Origin: an uncultured bacterium
GTDB lineage: Bacteria; Myxococcota_A; Bradymonadia; UBA7976; VGTA01
Direction: 5' to 3'
DNA length: 64,000 bases
NCBI GenBank assembly: GCA_943788935.1
Contig: CALSSE010000020.1
Coordinates: forward strand, 1-64,000
The notes under the pieces are model-generated. The model ran no database searches, was not told the origin of the DNA, and saw only the letters and a list, made by a program, of their open reading frames with translations. Below, piece by piece: positions 52,570 to 62,036 of the stretch. Made by a program: the position numbers and the translations under genes. Position 1 is the stretch's first letter; each line of letters starts with the position of its first letter.

Positions 52570-53700
52570 ATGTTAAAGAGACTCACTATTATCCTCATTG
52601 CTTGTTGTAGTTTCATTACAATCTCAAGCGCTCAATCTGTCCCTGAAACAATGCCTTATCAAGGTTTCCTCAACGGGTCCGATGGAATTCCTGTGCAAGG
52701 TAGCGTGAACATCACCTTCAAATTGTATGAAGAACAATTAGCGAATGCTCCGGTTTGGGAAGAGACTGTCAATAATATCAGCGTCAACGATGGAGCGTTC
52801 TCTACCGACTTAGGACAGGTCTCTACCAATTTGAATGAGTACCTTTATAGCGGGAGGGCTCTGTATATTGGGATCGCTGTGAATGATAGCCCAGAGCTCA
52901 CCCCACGAACCAAACTAGGGACGATCCCCTATGCTTTCCTATCTTATAATGCATATAAGCTCGAAGGACTTAGAGCTGCCGATTTCGTCACACAGGGAGA
53001 CTTAGAAGTCTTTGAGCAAAACTTCCAAGGTGGTCTCAACGCCGATGATGTGAACACCCTCATCGACAATCGTGGTTATCTGAATACCGATGCGATCAAC
53101 GCCCTCATCGACAATCGGAATTATATCAATAGCAATGAAGTCGACCAACGCATCACTGCTGCCATCAACACTGTCAATGGCACCATTGGTGGACTACAGA
53201 CGCAAATCACTGATCTTGAGGGAGATATTTCTGACCTACAGACGGCTCTGCAGACTCTGCAAGATCAAGTCAACGGTCTACAAAATCAAGGTAATGACGC
53301 TCCCTTCATCTTGGGTGCGAGCGCACAAAGCTCCAATGGGCGTCTCCAGTTTAACAATCAAGAAGGCGTGAGAGCTGCTGGGGAGATGTGTAAAGCAACT
53401 TATCCCAATGATACGGGAGCACACTTTTGTTCTCTCTCTGAGATTCAAGAGGCCGCTAGCATAGGAAACTACAATGCGGCGATTAATGGGGTCGCCACTT
53501 GGGTGTACGCCACTAGTACCCTCAACAACAATGTGAATGACTGCCAATCATTACTATATCCAAGCGCTCATGTCGAAGCAGGCACAACAGTCACCGTCAA
53601 TACTGCTGATGGTACAGTAGATGGCGGAGTTGGCGTCCGAATGGCCTATAACACAAACGCTTCGTGCCAAGTCGCTCGCCCTGTCCTCTGCTGTCGATAA
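52570..53700 (+). CDS. Secreted fibre-like protein A (head domain, coiled coil, Cys-rich C-terminus)
   Basis: A 376-residue protein with a signal peptide ending SSAQ. N-terminal domain (about 25-140): MPYQGFLNGSDGIPVQGSVNITFKLYEE ... PRTKLGTIPYAFLS, a pattern found at the start of many large bacterial surface proteins. A heptad-like coiled coil (about 190-240; ITDLEGDISDLQTALQTLQDQV) follows, then a C-terminal domain with six Cys that ends VLCCR. The next gene is a paralogue with the same head and the same C-terminal Cys pattern but a much longer repeat stalk. I recognise no enzymatic function; the layout suggests an oligomeric, stalked adhesin or fibre. Confidence 0.8.
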   Translation: MLKRLTIILIACCSFITISSAQSVPETMPYQGFLNGSDGIPVQGSVNITFKLYEEQLANAPVWEETVNNISVNDGAFSTDLGQVSTNLNEYLYSGRALYIGIAVNDSPELTPRTKLGTIPYAFLSYNAYKLEGLRAADFVTQGDLEVFEQNFQGGLNADDVNTLIDNRGYLNTDAINALIDNRNYINSNEVDQRITAAINTVNGTIGGLQTQITDLEGDISDLQTALQTLQDQVNGLQNQGNDAPFILGASAQSSNGRLQFNNQEGVRAAGEMCKATYPNDTGAHFCSLSEIQEAASIGNYNAAINGVATWVYATSTLNNNVNDCQSLLYPSAHVEAGTTVTVNTADGTVDGGVGVRMAYNTNASCQVARPVLCCR

Positions 53701-53757
53701 ATAAGTATCTATCACCGTCCTACCAACATCCCTGCAGAGCCTTGAGAGTAGTAAATT

Positions 53758-55974
53758 ATGACTTTACCGATGTCCCTTTGCCGAAATACTCTTAAAAAAA
53801 GCATCTCTAAAGCTCGCTCTGCGGTGAGCTTTACTGCTCTGACATTTACTGCTCTAACCTTAGTCTATTCAGTGACTCAGACCTCTTGGGCTCAGGAAGT
53901 GCCTACTTTTTGGCCATATCAAGGAATCCTCTTTGATGCAGGTGGTCAACCCATAGAGGGCTCTGTGAACATATCGGTGAAGATCTATGCTTCAGCGAAC
54001 GATAACACTGCTCTGTGGGAGGGAACAGTTAATGGAGTCACTGCCCAAGCGGGAGCCTTCTCCATTGACCTAGGTGAGGTAGGAGGAGAACAGTTGGGCG
54101 CTCTTATTAACAACGGCGAAGCCCGATACATCGGGATCACCGTGAACGACGGTACTGAACTAACACCGAGAACTCGAATTGGATCTCTACCGTATGCTAC
54201 CCTCGCAGGAAACTCACTGACCCTTAACGGACAGTCCGCCAATGACTTTCTTACGCAAGGAGACCTTCAAGGGCTAACAGATCAGGTGAATACCGCTCAA
54301 GAGACGGCTAACGCCGCTAATACAGCTGCCGGTACCGCTCAAGAGACGGCTAACGCCGCTAATACAGCTGCCGGTACCGCTCAAGAGACGGCTAACGCCG
54401 CTAATACAGCCGCCGGTACCGCTCAAGAGACGGCTAACGCCGCTAATACAGCCGCCGGTACCGCTCAAGAGACGGCTAACGCCGCTAATACAGCTGCCGG
54501 TACCGCTCAAGAGACGGCTAACGCCGCTAATACAGCTGCCGGTACCGCTCAAGAGACGGCTAACGCCGCTAATACAGCCGCCGGTACCGCTCAAGAGACG
54601 GCTAACGCCGCTAATACGGCTGCCGGTACCGCTCAAGAGACTGCTAACGCCGCTAACGCCGCTGCTGGCAACGCTCAACAGACGGCTAACGCCGCTAATA
54701 CCGCTGCTGGCAACGCTCAACAGACGGCTAACGCCGCTAATACCGCTGCTGGCAACGCTCAACAGACGGCTAACGCCGCTAATACCGCTGCTGGCAACGC
54801 TCAACAGACGGCTAACGCCGCTAATACCGCTGCTGGTGAAGCTCAGGAGGCCGCTGACGCTGCTAGCACCGCTGCCGGTGAAGCTCAAGAGGCTGCTGAC
54901 GCTGCTAGCACCGCTGCCAATGAAGCTCAAGAGGCCGCTGACGCTGCTGGCGCTGTTGCCGGCACCGCTCAAGAGACCGCTAACGCTGCCAATACCGCCG
55001 CCGGCACTGCTCAAGAGACCGCTAACGCTGCCAATACCGCCGCCGGCACTGCTCAAGAGACCGCTAACGCTGCCAATACCGCCGCCGGCACTGCTCAAGA
55101 GACCGCTAACGCTGCCAATACCGCCGCCGGCACTGCTCAAGAGACCGCTAACGCTGCCAATACCGCCGCCGGCACTGCTCAAGAGACCGCTAATGCTGCC
55201 AATACCACCGCCGGCACTGCTCAAGAGACCGCTAACGCTGCCAATACCGCCGCCGGCACCGCTCAAGAGACCGCTAACGCTGCCAATACCGCCGCCGGCA
55301 ACGCCCAGCTAGATGCCGATGATGCTAATGATGCTATCGCCCTATTAACCACAAGAGTCGAACAACTAGAGACCCGGCTCGATAACTTTCAAACACTCGT
55401 CGATATAGCTAATGAAAATGCCGCCAATGCGGCCGCTTCAGCAACTGCAGCCGCAGAATCAGCAGCTCAAGCGATCGATGATGCTTCAACTGCTCTCACC
55501 GCCGCGCAAAATGCCCAAACTGATGCGACATCGGCCCTCGCTGCCGCAGGGCCGGCTACGATTCTCGGCTCTTCGAATCAAACCTTAACTGGTTGGGCAC
55601 AATTCAACTCCAAAGAGGGGATAGAGGCTATGGGAGAGGCCTGCAAAGCGAGTTATGCAGAGGTCACTAGTGCCCATGCGTGTACAATCGCTGAGGTTCA
55701 TGAAGCGATGAGCGCCGGTAATTTCTCGGGATCAGGGATTAGCTTCAGACAATATTGGGCTTATCCGGATGCTCATGAGAGTGACGCTTCATTCTGTAAG
55801 TCGATGCTTTACGCGAGCGGGCATGTCTCGGTAGGTACCTCTTACGAGATCAATGCTAGCTCGACACCTCAAGATGGTAATGGGAATTTTGTTAGCGGTG
55901 GTGTCGGTGTACAGATGAAGTATCACTTCAATCAATCCTGCGGCAGCAGCAAGCATATTCTCTGTTGTCGTTAA
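53758..55974 (+). CDS. Secreted fibre-like protein B with 14-residue repeats
   Basis: A 738-residue paralogue of the preceding gene. Signal peptide to TSWAQ; head domain FWPYQGILFDAGGQPIEGSVNISVKIY ... PRTRIGSLPYATLA; then about 24 copies of a 14-residue unit (TAQETANAANTAAG and variants, about 179-520), which lacks charged heptads but is Ala/Asn/Thr/Gln-rich, as in extended helical stalks. A coiled coil with LLTTRVEQLETRLDNFQ and a C-terminal Cys domain (EACKASY...HACTIAEV...FCKSML...ILCCR) follow. The head and tail match fibre-like protein A, so A and B probably form a short/long pair. It is followed 15 bp on by a di-haem oxidoreductase, perhaps in the same operon. Confidence 0.82.
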   Translation: MTLPMSLCRNTLKKSISKARSAVSFTALTFTALTLVYSVTQTSWAQEVPTFWPYQGILFDAGGQPIEGSVNISVKIYASANDNTALWEGTVNGVTAQAGAFSIDLGEVGGEQLGALINNGEARYIGITVNDGTELTPRTRIGSLPYATLAGNSLTLNGQSANDFLTQGDLQGLTDQVNTAQETANAANTAAGTAQETANAANTAAGTAQETANAANTAAGTAQETANAANTAAGTAQETANAANTAAGTAQETANAANTAAGTAQETANAANTAAGTAQETANAANTAAGTAQETANAANAAAGNAQQTANAANTAAGNAQQTANAANTAAGNAQQTANAANTAAGNAQQTANAANTAAGEAQEAADAASTAAGEAQEAADAASTAANEAQEAADAAGAVAGTAQETANAANTAAGTAQETANAANTAAGTAQETANAANTAAGTAQETANAANTAAGTAQETANAANTAAGTAQETANAANTTAGTAQETANAANTAAGTAQETANAANTAAGNAQLDADDANDAIALLTTRVEQLETRLDNFQTLVDIANENAANAAASATAAAESAAQAIDDASTALTAAQNAQTDATSALAAAGPATILGSSNQTLTGWAQFNSKEGIEAMGEACKASYAEVTSAHACTIAEVHEAMSAGNFSGSGISFRQYWAYPDAHESDASFCKSMLYASGHVSVGTSYEINASSTPQDGNGNFVSGGVGVQMKYHFNQSCGSSKHILCCR
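54292..55310 (+). repeat. 42-bp coding tandem repeat, about 24 copies in two codon-distinct arrays
   Basis: First array (54292-54650) and last array (about 54960-55290) both encode TAQETANAANTAAG, but with different codons at about seven positions, each array being nearly uniform internally. Between them lie NAQQTANAANTAAG and EAQEAADAASTAAG variants. Confidence 0.95.
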
Positions 55975-55989
55975 GATTAATATTACTCA

Positions 55990-57537
55990 ATGAGTCTTAA
56001 ATCTGTGTACATGAGACTCGTCCTCTTCGTCTCTTCGTTCGGCTTATCCCTCTTTCTAGCCTTATTACTTTTCGAGAGTCAATCACTAGCAGATAGCTCA
56101 CTCGATGATCAAATCGAGGAAGGCTTACGAGACGCCTTAGCGCTTTATCAATCCACGAGAGGTGAGGCTTGGATTAAAGCCACTGATCCTAATGAGCGTT
56201 TTGAGGCGATTTTTAATGCCTATCTCCTGAAAAAAGTGATCGATGAAAAGCAATTTGAGGCGCTGTTTAATGCCGCTGATGAAGCCTTTGAGCTAGAGAT
56301 TGATCGCATCAAAGGGATGGGGGCCTCTCCAGCTCCTCCTCGTGGTCTCCCTTTTCGTCCCCGTCCTCTTCATCGAGGAGAACGTGGTGGCTTAGACGGT
56401 ACTTCATGCCGCTCTTGCCACTTTAGTGGAGGTCCCGATGGAGCAGGCTCAGGGACTTCTCTTACCCTGTTTAGGGGAGATGGAGAGCGATTTAGTCAGT
56501 CCACCCCCCGAGACGCTCCCGCGCTGATGGGTATTGGGTACCTCACTCTACTCGCTACTCAGATGACGAGAGAGCTGCAGCAACAAAAACAGAAAGCAAT
56601 ACAGACAGCGCGACGAGTACAGGAGTCTATTCGGGTAGCGCTCTCCGCACAAGGTGTCCGCTTTGGTGCCATCACGGTGACCCCTCATGGTGAATATAAT
56701 ACCAAGGAACTGAGAGGGGTTAGCGAAGATCTGATCATTCGCCCTCTCGGCTGGAAGGGCAGACATTATGACCTCGTCGCCATCGCTGATGAGTCTTTAG
56801 CTTTACATCATGGCTTACAGTCCGACCACCGAGTAGAGAGCTTTAAAGAGCGATCATTGACTCATTTGGGCGTGGGGCCTGATTGGGATCGTGATGAAGA
56901 TGGAGCGATCCAAGAGCTCACCGGAGCTCACCCCGCGGCGCTCGCTGTTTATCTATCATTGCTCTCCGTGCCTCTATATGCGCCACCTCAGCGGACCTCT
57001 GATGCGATAGACTGGGCGCGAGGTCGAGGTTGGTTTCAAAACATTGGTTGCGCGACTTGCCATATCCCTAGCCTACGAGTTAAGAGTGAGCCTCTAGTCA
57101 TCAAGGCGCTAGGGAAGACTCCGATCTCAGTGGAGATTAACCCCTTTGAAGCTGGGCAAGAGCCCCGTTTAAGACGCGTTGACTATAGCGCAGACGCTGA
57201 AGGGAGTCTCCCGAGAGGTGTACCACTCTTTCTCTATAGCGATCTTAAACGTCATGACCTAGGCAGTGAGCTCGCAGAGACTTTTGATGAAAAGCTACCA
57301 AATGGGTTAGTCGTCAATAAACAGATGTGGCTGACCCGCCCCTTATGGGGACTCGCTAGCAGCGCCCCTTATCTTCATGATGGACGGGCCCAAACAGTCG
57401 AAGAGGCGATCCTCGCTCATGGAGGAGAAGCAACCCCCTCTATACAGCTTTACCGCTCACTTAGCGACGAGGAGAGAGGTCTTCTTCGTCTGTATTTAAT
57501 GAGTTTAGGTAGGCCCTCTACATTGCTAGTAGAGTAA
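55990..57537 (+). CDS. Di-haem oxidoreductase (DHOR-family c-type cytochrome) 1
   Basis: A 515-residue exported protein (signal/anchor about 9-33) with two c-type haem sites: C140-x-x-C143-H144 (SCRSCHFSG) and C354-x-x-C357-H358 (CATCHIP). The C-terminal block LTRPLWGLASSAPYLHDGRAQTVEEAIL with YLHDGRA is diagnostic of the DUF1111/di-haem oxidoreductase group related to MauG and bacterial cytochrome c peroxidases. Members carry out peroxidase-like or thiol/protein-modifying oxidation in the periplasm. The gene starts 15 bp after fibre-like protein B; a paralogue follows 19 bp downstream. Confidence 0.9.
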   Translation: MSLKSVYMRLVLFVSSFGLSLFLALLLFESQSLADSSLDDQIEEGLRDALALYQSTRGEAWIKATDPNERFEAIFNAYLLKKVIDEKQFEALFNAADEAFELEIDRIKGMGASPAPPRGLPFRPRPLHRGERGGLDGTSCRSCHFSGGPDGAGSGTSLTLFRGDGERFSQSTPRDAPALMGIGYLTLLATQMTRELQQQKQKAIQTARRVQESIRVALSAQGVRFGAITVTPHGEYNTKELRGVSEDLIIRPLGWKGRHYDLVAIADESLALHHGLQSDHRVESFKERSLTHLGVGPDWDRDEDGAIQELTGAHPAALAVYLSLLSVPLYAPPQRTSDAIDWARGRGWFQNIGCATCHIPSLRVKSEPLVIKALGKTPISVEINPFEAGQEPRLRRVDYSADAEGSLPRGVPLFLYSDLKRHDLGSELAETFDEKLPNGLVVNKQMWLTRPLWGLASSAPYLHDGRAQTVEEAILAHGGEATPSIQLYRSLSDEERGLLRLYLMSLGRPSTLLVE

Positions 57538-57556
57538 ACAGGGAGCAGGGAGTGCT

Positions 57557-59131
57557 ATGTCATTATATTTAGCTCTGATTATGGTGAGTGTCTCTCTGAT
57601 GATCACCCCGATAGTGTCTGCGAAGCCCTGTGTCCCCCGAGAGTTCCCCGCCTCCTTGGGGGGAGTCGCCCCGGCGATAGTGACTGTAGAGGAAGCTGAG
57701 CGATGGACGAACTATAAGAGAGCGAGAACACAAGAAGCGCTACTCGAAGCGAGATATCCTACTGCGGTGTACACACGTTATCGGATCGAAATGGAGGAGA
57801 TTGAGAGGGAATGTGTCAGTCTCTCACAGCTTATTGACATAGGTCGGGGACTATTTCTGAGACGTTTTACAAGAAGCGAGGGATATGGTCATGGGCTACC
57901 CCATCTCCCCCCGAAATCTAGGTTACAGCGAGGTCACTTTGGTGGCCCCGATGCGAGTGCTTGTGTTGATTGCCATTGGAAAGGTGGCTTCGCAGGTGGG
58001 GGAGATCGAGTCGATAACACCTATGCTTTTGGTGATGGAGAGCACTTGAGTACAGCAGAACCTCGGAATCCACCGCCACTATGGGGCGTAGGTTGGGTAC
58101 AAGTGTTAGCTGAAGAGATGAGCGCTGAGTTACAGTCGCTTAGAAAAAAAGGTCTAAGGAGAGCTTTAAGGAAAGCACAAAACCAAGAGGTTAAGCTCAT
58201 CACTAAAGGGATCGACTTCGGGTTTTTATTGATCAGTTCAACCGGAGAGGTCGACTCTAGTTCTATTGAGGGTATAGACACAGACCTAGTGATAAAGCCC
58301 TTTGGGTGGAGAGGGGTATTTTCTACCTTAAGAGAGTTTGTTGAAGTTAGCGCTCATAAACATCTCGGTATGCAGAGTGAACATTTAGTGACCGCTGCTT
58401 ATCGTGACGTAGAGCTCGGCTTAAGCCGAGATTATGACCCAGACGCCGATGGTATACAAAGAGAGTTAACCGAAGCTCAAATCACCGCTTTAGTATCATT
58501 CTTAGCCACGCTCGATACGCCTCAGATAGAACTCCCCACCCATGGTATATACCAGAGACCAAGTTTAATCGGAGATCCTTTACTCGTCGATACTCCTGCT
58601 TTTCTTGATCGGTGGCAAAGAGGCTCTCTGCTCTTTGAGGAAGTGGGATGCTCAGAATGTCATCGTCCACTCATGAAAATCTCTCACCCAGTCTTCACCA
58701 TGAAGCTCATGACTCCTAGCGGTCAAAAAACTCAGAGTACGGTTGGTGAAGAAAAGATGTTTGAGATCGATCTCAGAACAGAAGCCGCTCAACCTCATCC
58801 TGAGAACAAGGGGGCCGAATGGCTACTCCCAGTCTTCAGTGACTTTAAGAGACATCGCATGGGAGAGCATCTCCGAGAGCGATATGAGGAGAGAGGTGTA
58901 CCGCCTGACACCTATCTCACCCGGAGATTATGGGGATTAAGAAAGACTAGCCCTTATTTACATCACGGCGGAGCAATGACCTTTGAAGAGGCGATCAGCG
59001 CTCATGGTGGGGAGGGAAGCGAGGCTCAAGAAGCCTCACAGCGCTATGAATCTCTCAATCATGATGAAAAGAGTAGCCTCCGCTTATTCCTGATGAGCTT
59101 AAGCAGAGGTCCAGCGATCCGCATTAGATAG
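57557..59131 (+). CDS. Di-haem oxidoreductase 2 (paralogue)
   Basis: A 524-residue exported protein with the same architecture: C136-x-x-C139-H140 (CVDCHWKGG), C365-x-x-C368-H369 (CSECHRP) and the C-terminal LTRRLWGLRKTSPYLHHGGAMTFEEAI block. The two enzymes are recognisable throughout but clearly diverged, so duplication is old and they probably differ in substrate. The ribosome site GGGAG precedes the ATG. In the same unit as di-haem enzyme 1 and the membrane protein 13 bp downstream. Confidence 0.9.
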   Translation: MSLYLALIMVSVSLMITPIVSAKPCVPREFPASLGGVAPAIVTVEEAERWTNYKRARTQEALLEARYPTAVYTRYRIEMEEIERECVSLSQLIDIGRGLFLRRFTRSEGYGHGLPHLPPKSRLQRGHFGGPDASACVDCHWKGGFAGGGDRVDNTYAFGDGEHLSTAEPRNPPPLWGVGWVQVLAEEMSAELQSLRKKGLRRALRKAQNQEVKLITKGIDFGFLLISSTGEVDSSSIEGIDTDLVIKPFGWRGVFSTLREFVEVSAHKHLGMQSEHLVTAAYRDVELGLSRDYDPDADGIQRELTEAQITALVSFLATLDTPQIELPTHGIYQRPSLIGDPLLVDTPAFLDRWQRGSLLFEEVGCSECHRPLMKISHPVFTMKLMTPSGQKTQSTVGEEKMFEIDLRTEAAQPHPENKGAEWLLPVFSDFKRHRMGEHLRERYEERGVPPDTYLTRRLWGLRKTSPYLHHGGAMTFEEAISAHGGEGSEAQEASQRYESLNHDEKSSLRLFLMSLSRGPAIRIR

Positions 59132-59144
59132 AGAGATTGATGAG

Positions 59145-60785
59145 ATGAATAATTCCCCACCGCCGATCGACCTCTCTGCTCCTTTTGTTGAACAACTCGA
59201 CCGGAAGCATAGAATCGCTAGGTTTTTTGTCCTCACCCTATTTGCCATTGCCCTCACCGGTGGCTTGGTGATCACCCAAATATCTGTCAAACGTGGTCTA
59301 ATTGTCTACAGCAGCCCCACTGACCATTGGGTTCCAGGTCGACAAATCGTCATTAGGGCCGAAGGCCGATCGCTCCCTTTTCGTCAATCGATACAGCTAC
59401 AAGACGCTCGTGTCTTAATCAAGCATAAAGACGGTCTTAAGCCGCTTAAGTCACAAGAACTAAGACCCGCTCTAGAACAGATGTGGCAGGGAGTCATCAC
59501 TCTCCCCCAGACCCCTGGTAAATATCAGATGGTCATCGAAGCTGAAGGTTTTGAGCAGCCTAGCGCGACAAAGGGCGAGCGGAGTATATTACCGGTGAAG
59601 TTAAACGCTCATCTTGAGTTTGAGCTGAATAATGGAGCGCGATCATCACCCATATGGCCTCCACTAGCTCAGACCCCAACCACCGCTCGTGAGAGACGTG
59701 GTGAGGGTACGCTCTCCTTTTATCCTGCCGATCAAAGATTGACCTCTGAGCTCCCCTCTACTCTCTATGTGATTGGGCAGAGTGAGAGCGGTCAACCGTT
59801 ATCAGAGACCGTTAAGTTTACACTCCTTGAGGGCTTACTCTCTGAACCTCTTCCTCAAGAGATCACCCTCAATCGACAGGGGATTGCTTCACTCATCATT
59901 ACCCCCAAATCTATGGGTCTGCGGATTAGCGCTGAGAGTCATCTCGGCTCTGAGGTCGACTCTTCAACCTCTTCAGATGAACGGTTTAATCCTAGAGCCC
60001 ATCAGTTCAACCTCATCCCTCAAGCGCGAGTCGTCAAATCCTCGGGTGAGATAAGCATTGAAGTTCAGAGTACATATCCCACAGATCGCTTATACATCGA
60101 CCTCTGGTGGGGAGGACATTGGCTCTCAACTGACACTGTACATATGGTTGATACATCAAGGAAGAGATCTACCGGTGGTTTAAAGAGCACAGGGCTCATT
60201 CAGCTCTCAATCCCTGATTTACCTCTATTGAAGACAGAGACTCCCCAACTCATCTGGCTACAAAGTTATTTACTCCCTTATCAAATAGATGAGGTTCGCG
60301 GCGGCGCTTATCTCCTTTGGTCTCCTCCGACATGGAATGCTGAACGTCTCGCACGATGGTTGCTAGAGAGGATCGAATTAAGCGAGATGGAGCCGAGTCA
60401 ATATTGGCGTCATCTCCCGTTAGATCAACTTCTAACCGGAGATCTACTTCGCTTAGCCCTCGGCAGAATCGCTAGGCCACCGGCCAATCCAGAGGTGATC
60501 ATCAACTCGGGTGAGAGTGCACAAATTACCGCTCAGCGTCATCGAAGTGGTTATATGCAACTATACCTAGAGTTTATGGCAGGGCTATGTCTGATGACCA
60601 TGGTTTGGTTGGTCACTCTTGTCTCCATCACTTATAAGAGGCAGATTTCTTCTCCCGAGTGGTCCGACCCTGCCTCAGTCAGACAGGCGAGGAAAGTCGC
60701 AATCGCCTGGATCGCTCCTATGCTGCTACTCCTCTTGGTCTTTTTTGGAGCGATGGTATTACTCGTATTTAAAGTATCATGGTGA
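59145..60785 (+). CDS. Membrane-anchored protein with macroglobulin-like extracytoplasmic region
   Basis: A 546-residue protein. One N-terminal transmembrane segment (about 23-43), a large beta-rich periplasmic region (VYSSPTDHWVPGRQIVIRAEGR, then VMIEAEGF-like strands, resembling MG/Ig-type domains in which a substrate is 'promised' to a cell surface), and two C-terminal transmembrane helices (about 470-495 and 520-545). There is no catalytic motif that I can see. It follows the di-haem pair by 13 bp, so it may anchor them or a periplasmic complex. The function is unknown. Confidence 0.72.
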   Translation: MNNSPPPIDLSAPFVEQLDRKHRIARFFVLTLFAIALTGGLVITQISVKRGLIVYSSPTDHWVPGRQIVIRAEGRSLPFRQSIQLQDARVLIKHKDGLKPLKSQELRPALEQMWQGVITLPQTPGKYQMVIEAEGFEQPSATKGERSILPVKLNAHLEFELNNGARSSPIWPPLAQTPTTARERRGEGTLSFYPADQRLTSELPSTLYVIGQSESGQPLSETVKFTLLEGLLSEPLPQEITLNRQGIASLIITPKSMGLRISAESHLGSEVDSSTSSDERFNPRAHQFNLIPQARVVKSSGEISIEVQSTYPTDRLYIDLWWGGHWLSTDTVHMVDTSRKRSTGGLKSTGLIQLSIPDLPLLKTETPQLIWLQSYLLPYQIDEVRGGAYLLWSPPTWNAERLARWLLERIELSEMEPSQYWRHLPLDQLLTGDLLRLALGRIARPPANPEVIINSGESAQITAQRHRSGYMQLYLEFMAGLCLMTMVWLVTLVSITYKRQISSPEWSDPASVRQARKVAIAWIAPMLLLLLVFFGAMVLLVFKVSW

Positions 60786-60905
60786 GCGCTGAACAGGAGA
60801 TATTGTCCACAGATCAACCAAGCGACTAGCCGCCTACATAATCTGTAATGTCAGCATCCATCCGCTTGCAACTCTCTAGTTCGGGTTTAGATTATAAAGT
60901 ACTAA

Positions 60906-60921
60906 CGATATGATCATATCG
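60906..60921. promoter_or_regulatory. 16-bp perfect palindrome just before the peptidase ribosome site
   Basis: CGATATGA-TCATATCG, entirely self-complementary, ends where the GGAGAGGAG ribosome site begins, 17 bp before the start codon of the peptidase gene. A repressor bound here would block transcription or initiation directly. Confidence 0.5.
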
Positions 60922-60938
60922 GAGAGGAGAGCGATCTT

Positions 60939-61919
60939 ATGTCAGTGAATCGATATCTTCATAGTCTAATGAGGAGAGGCTTTTGCTTCCTACTGCTGAT
61001 CACGAGTTTAAGCCTCAGCGCGGTCGCCGAGAGCGCCTCACCTTCAGCAGATACCATACGTGGAGACGCTCATTTAGCGAGTTATATCGCTGAGATTAAG
61101 TCCATCTTACCAGCTGCGCGTCTCGATGTCGAAGAGAGCCTTGGTATTGATGTCCCTTATCTTACGATCCATGTTGCAGATAATGAGTCTGAGATGAGGG
61201 ATATCGCTAAAGCCCATCATCATTTTATGCCTCCTCAATGGTCAGCCGGTTTAGCCTACCCTCGATCCAAAGAGATCTATTTACCCTCTGTTCCTCATCG
61301 ACAGCTCTATCCGCTGATCAAACATGAGCTGGTCCATATCGCCCTCGGAGAGAGCGCGTTACCGCTATGGGTTAATGAAGGGGTAGCGGTCGCCCTCGGT
61401 GAGGGCTTATCGTGGGAGCGGATGTGGACACTCAATGAGGCCGCCTCACAAGGAACATTGCATCGATTTAAAACTCTAGAGAGGCGATTCCCTAGTTCTG
61501 GACAACCCGCTTCGGTAGCCTATGCTCAATCTGCTCATTTTATTAATCATCTACGAGATAAGTTTGGCGATCGCGCCCTCTCCTCTTGGCTGAGCACTCT
61601 TCGAAGAGGAGTTGATCTCGATAAAGCCTCCATTGAAAGTTTCTCGACACCTTTTTGGCGACTGGAGCGCTCATGGAGAAGAAGTATGGAGCGAGGTGTG
61701 TTTGCTTGGCTTTCCGCGTTAGCCAAGTCAGAGACTCTATGGGCGCTCTCTCTGATTCTCTTCATCGTGTTTGGAGGACAAAAAATCAAGCGTCGTCGTC
61801 GTCGATTTTTCGAGGATGAATACGGGCTTGAAGTCCGAGTGGCAGAAAACCCTAAACATCCTAAACATAATAAGCTATTCCTAATGAGGAATGAGGAGGA
61901 AGAGCATAACTCTCCCTAG
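60939..61919 (+). CDS. Exported gluzincin metallopeptidase (peptidase MA-like)
   Basis: A 326-residue protein with a signal peptide. The zinc site HELVH (129-133) and downstream Glu in WVNEG (147) form the HExxH...E gluzincin pattern of peptidase MA-like proteins. A C-terminal transmembrane helix (about 265-283) and a basic KRRRRRFFEDEYG tail place the catalytic domain in the periplasm, anchored to the inner membrane. It may process exported proteins of this cluster. A perfect palindrome directly upstream suggests its own control. Confidence 0.87.
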   Translation: MSVNRYLHSLMRRGFCFLLLITSLSLSAVAESASPSADTIRGDAHLASYIAEIKSILPAARLDVEESLGIDVPYLTIHVADNESEMRDIAKAHHHFMPPQWSAGLAYPRSKEIYLPSVPHRQLYPLIKHELVHIALGESALPLWVNEGVAVALGEGLSWERMWTLNEAASQGTLHRFKTLERRFPSSGQPASVAYAQSAHFINHLRDKFGDRALSSWLSTLRRGVDLDKASIESFSTPFWRLERSWRRSMERGVFAWLSALAKSETLWALSLILFIVFGGQKIKRRRRRFFEDEYGLEVRVAENPKHPKHNKLFLMRNEEEEHNSP

Positions 61920-62036
61920 GAGCACTCATTAGAGTCCAAACTTAACTCTTCTCATTCTTGCTTCAAATCCTCCTTGCTCACTATACTGCCACCACTCTCA
62001 ATATTGTGTATTAATCTATTTGATAAGGAAGAGACT

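Noticed and set aside
54274..55266. 330-codon antisense frame over the 42-bp repeats (SGAGGGIGSVSGLLS-like)
   Set aside because: A by-product of the repeat; the sense frame carries signal peptide, head and Cys domain, and has synonymous drift.
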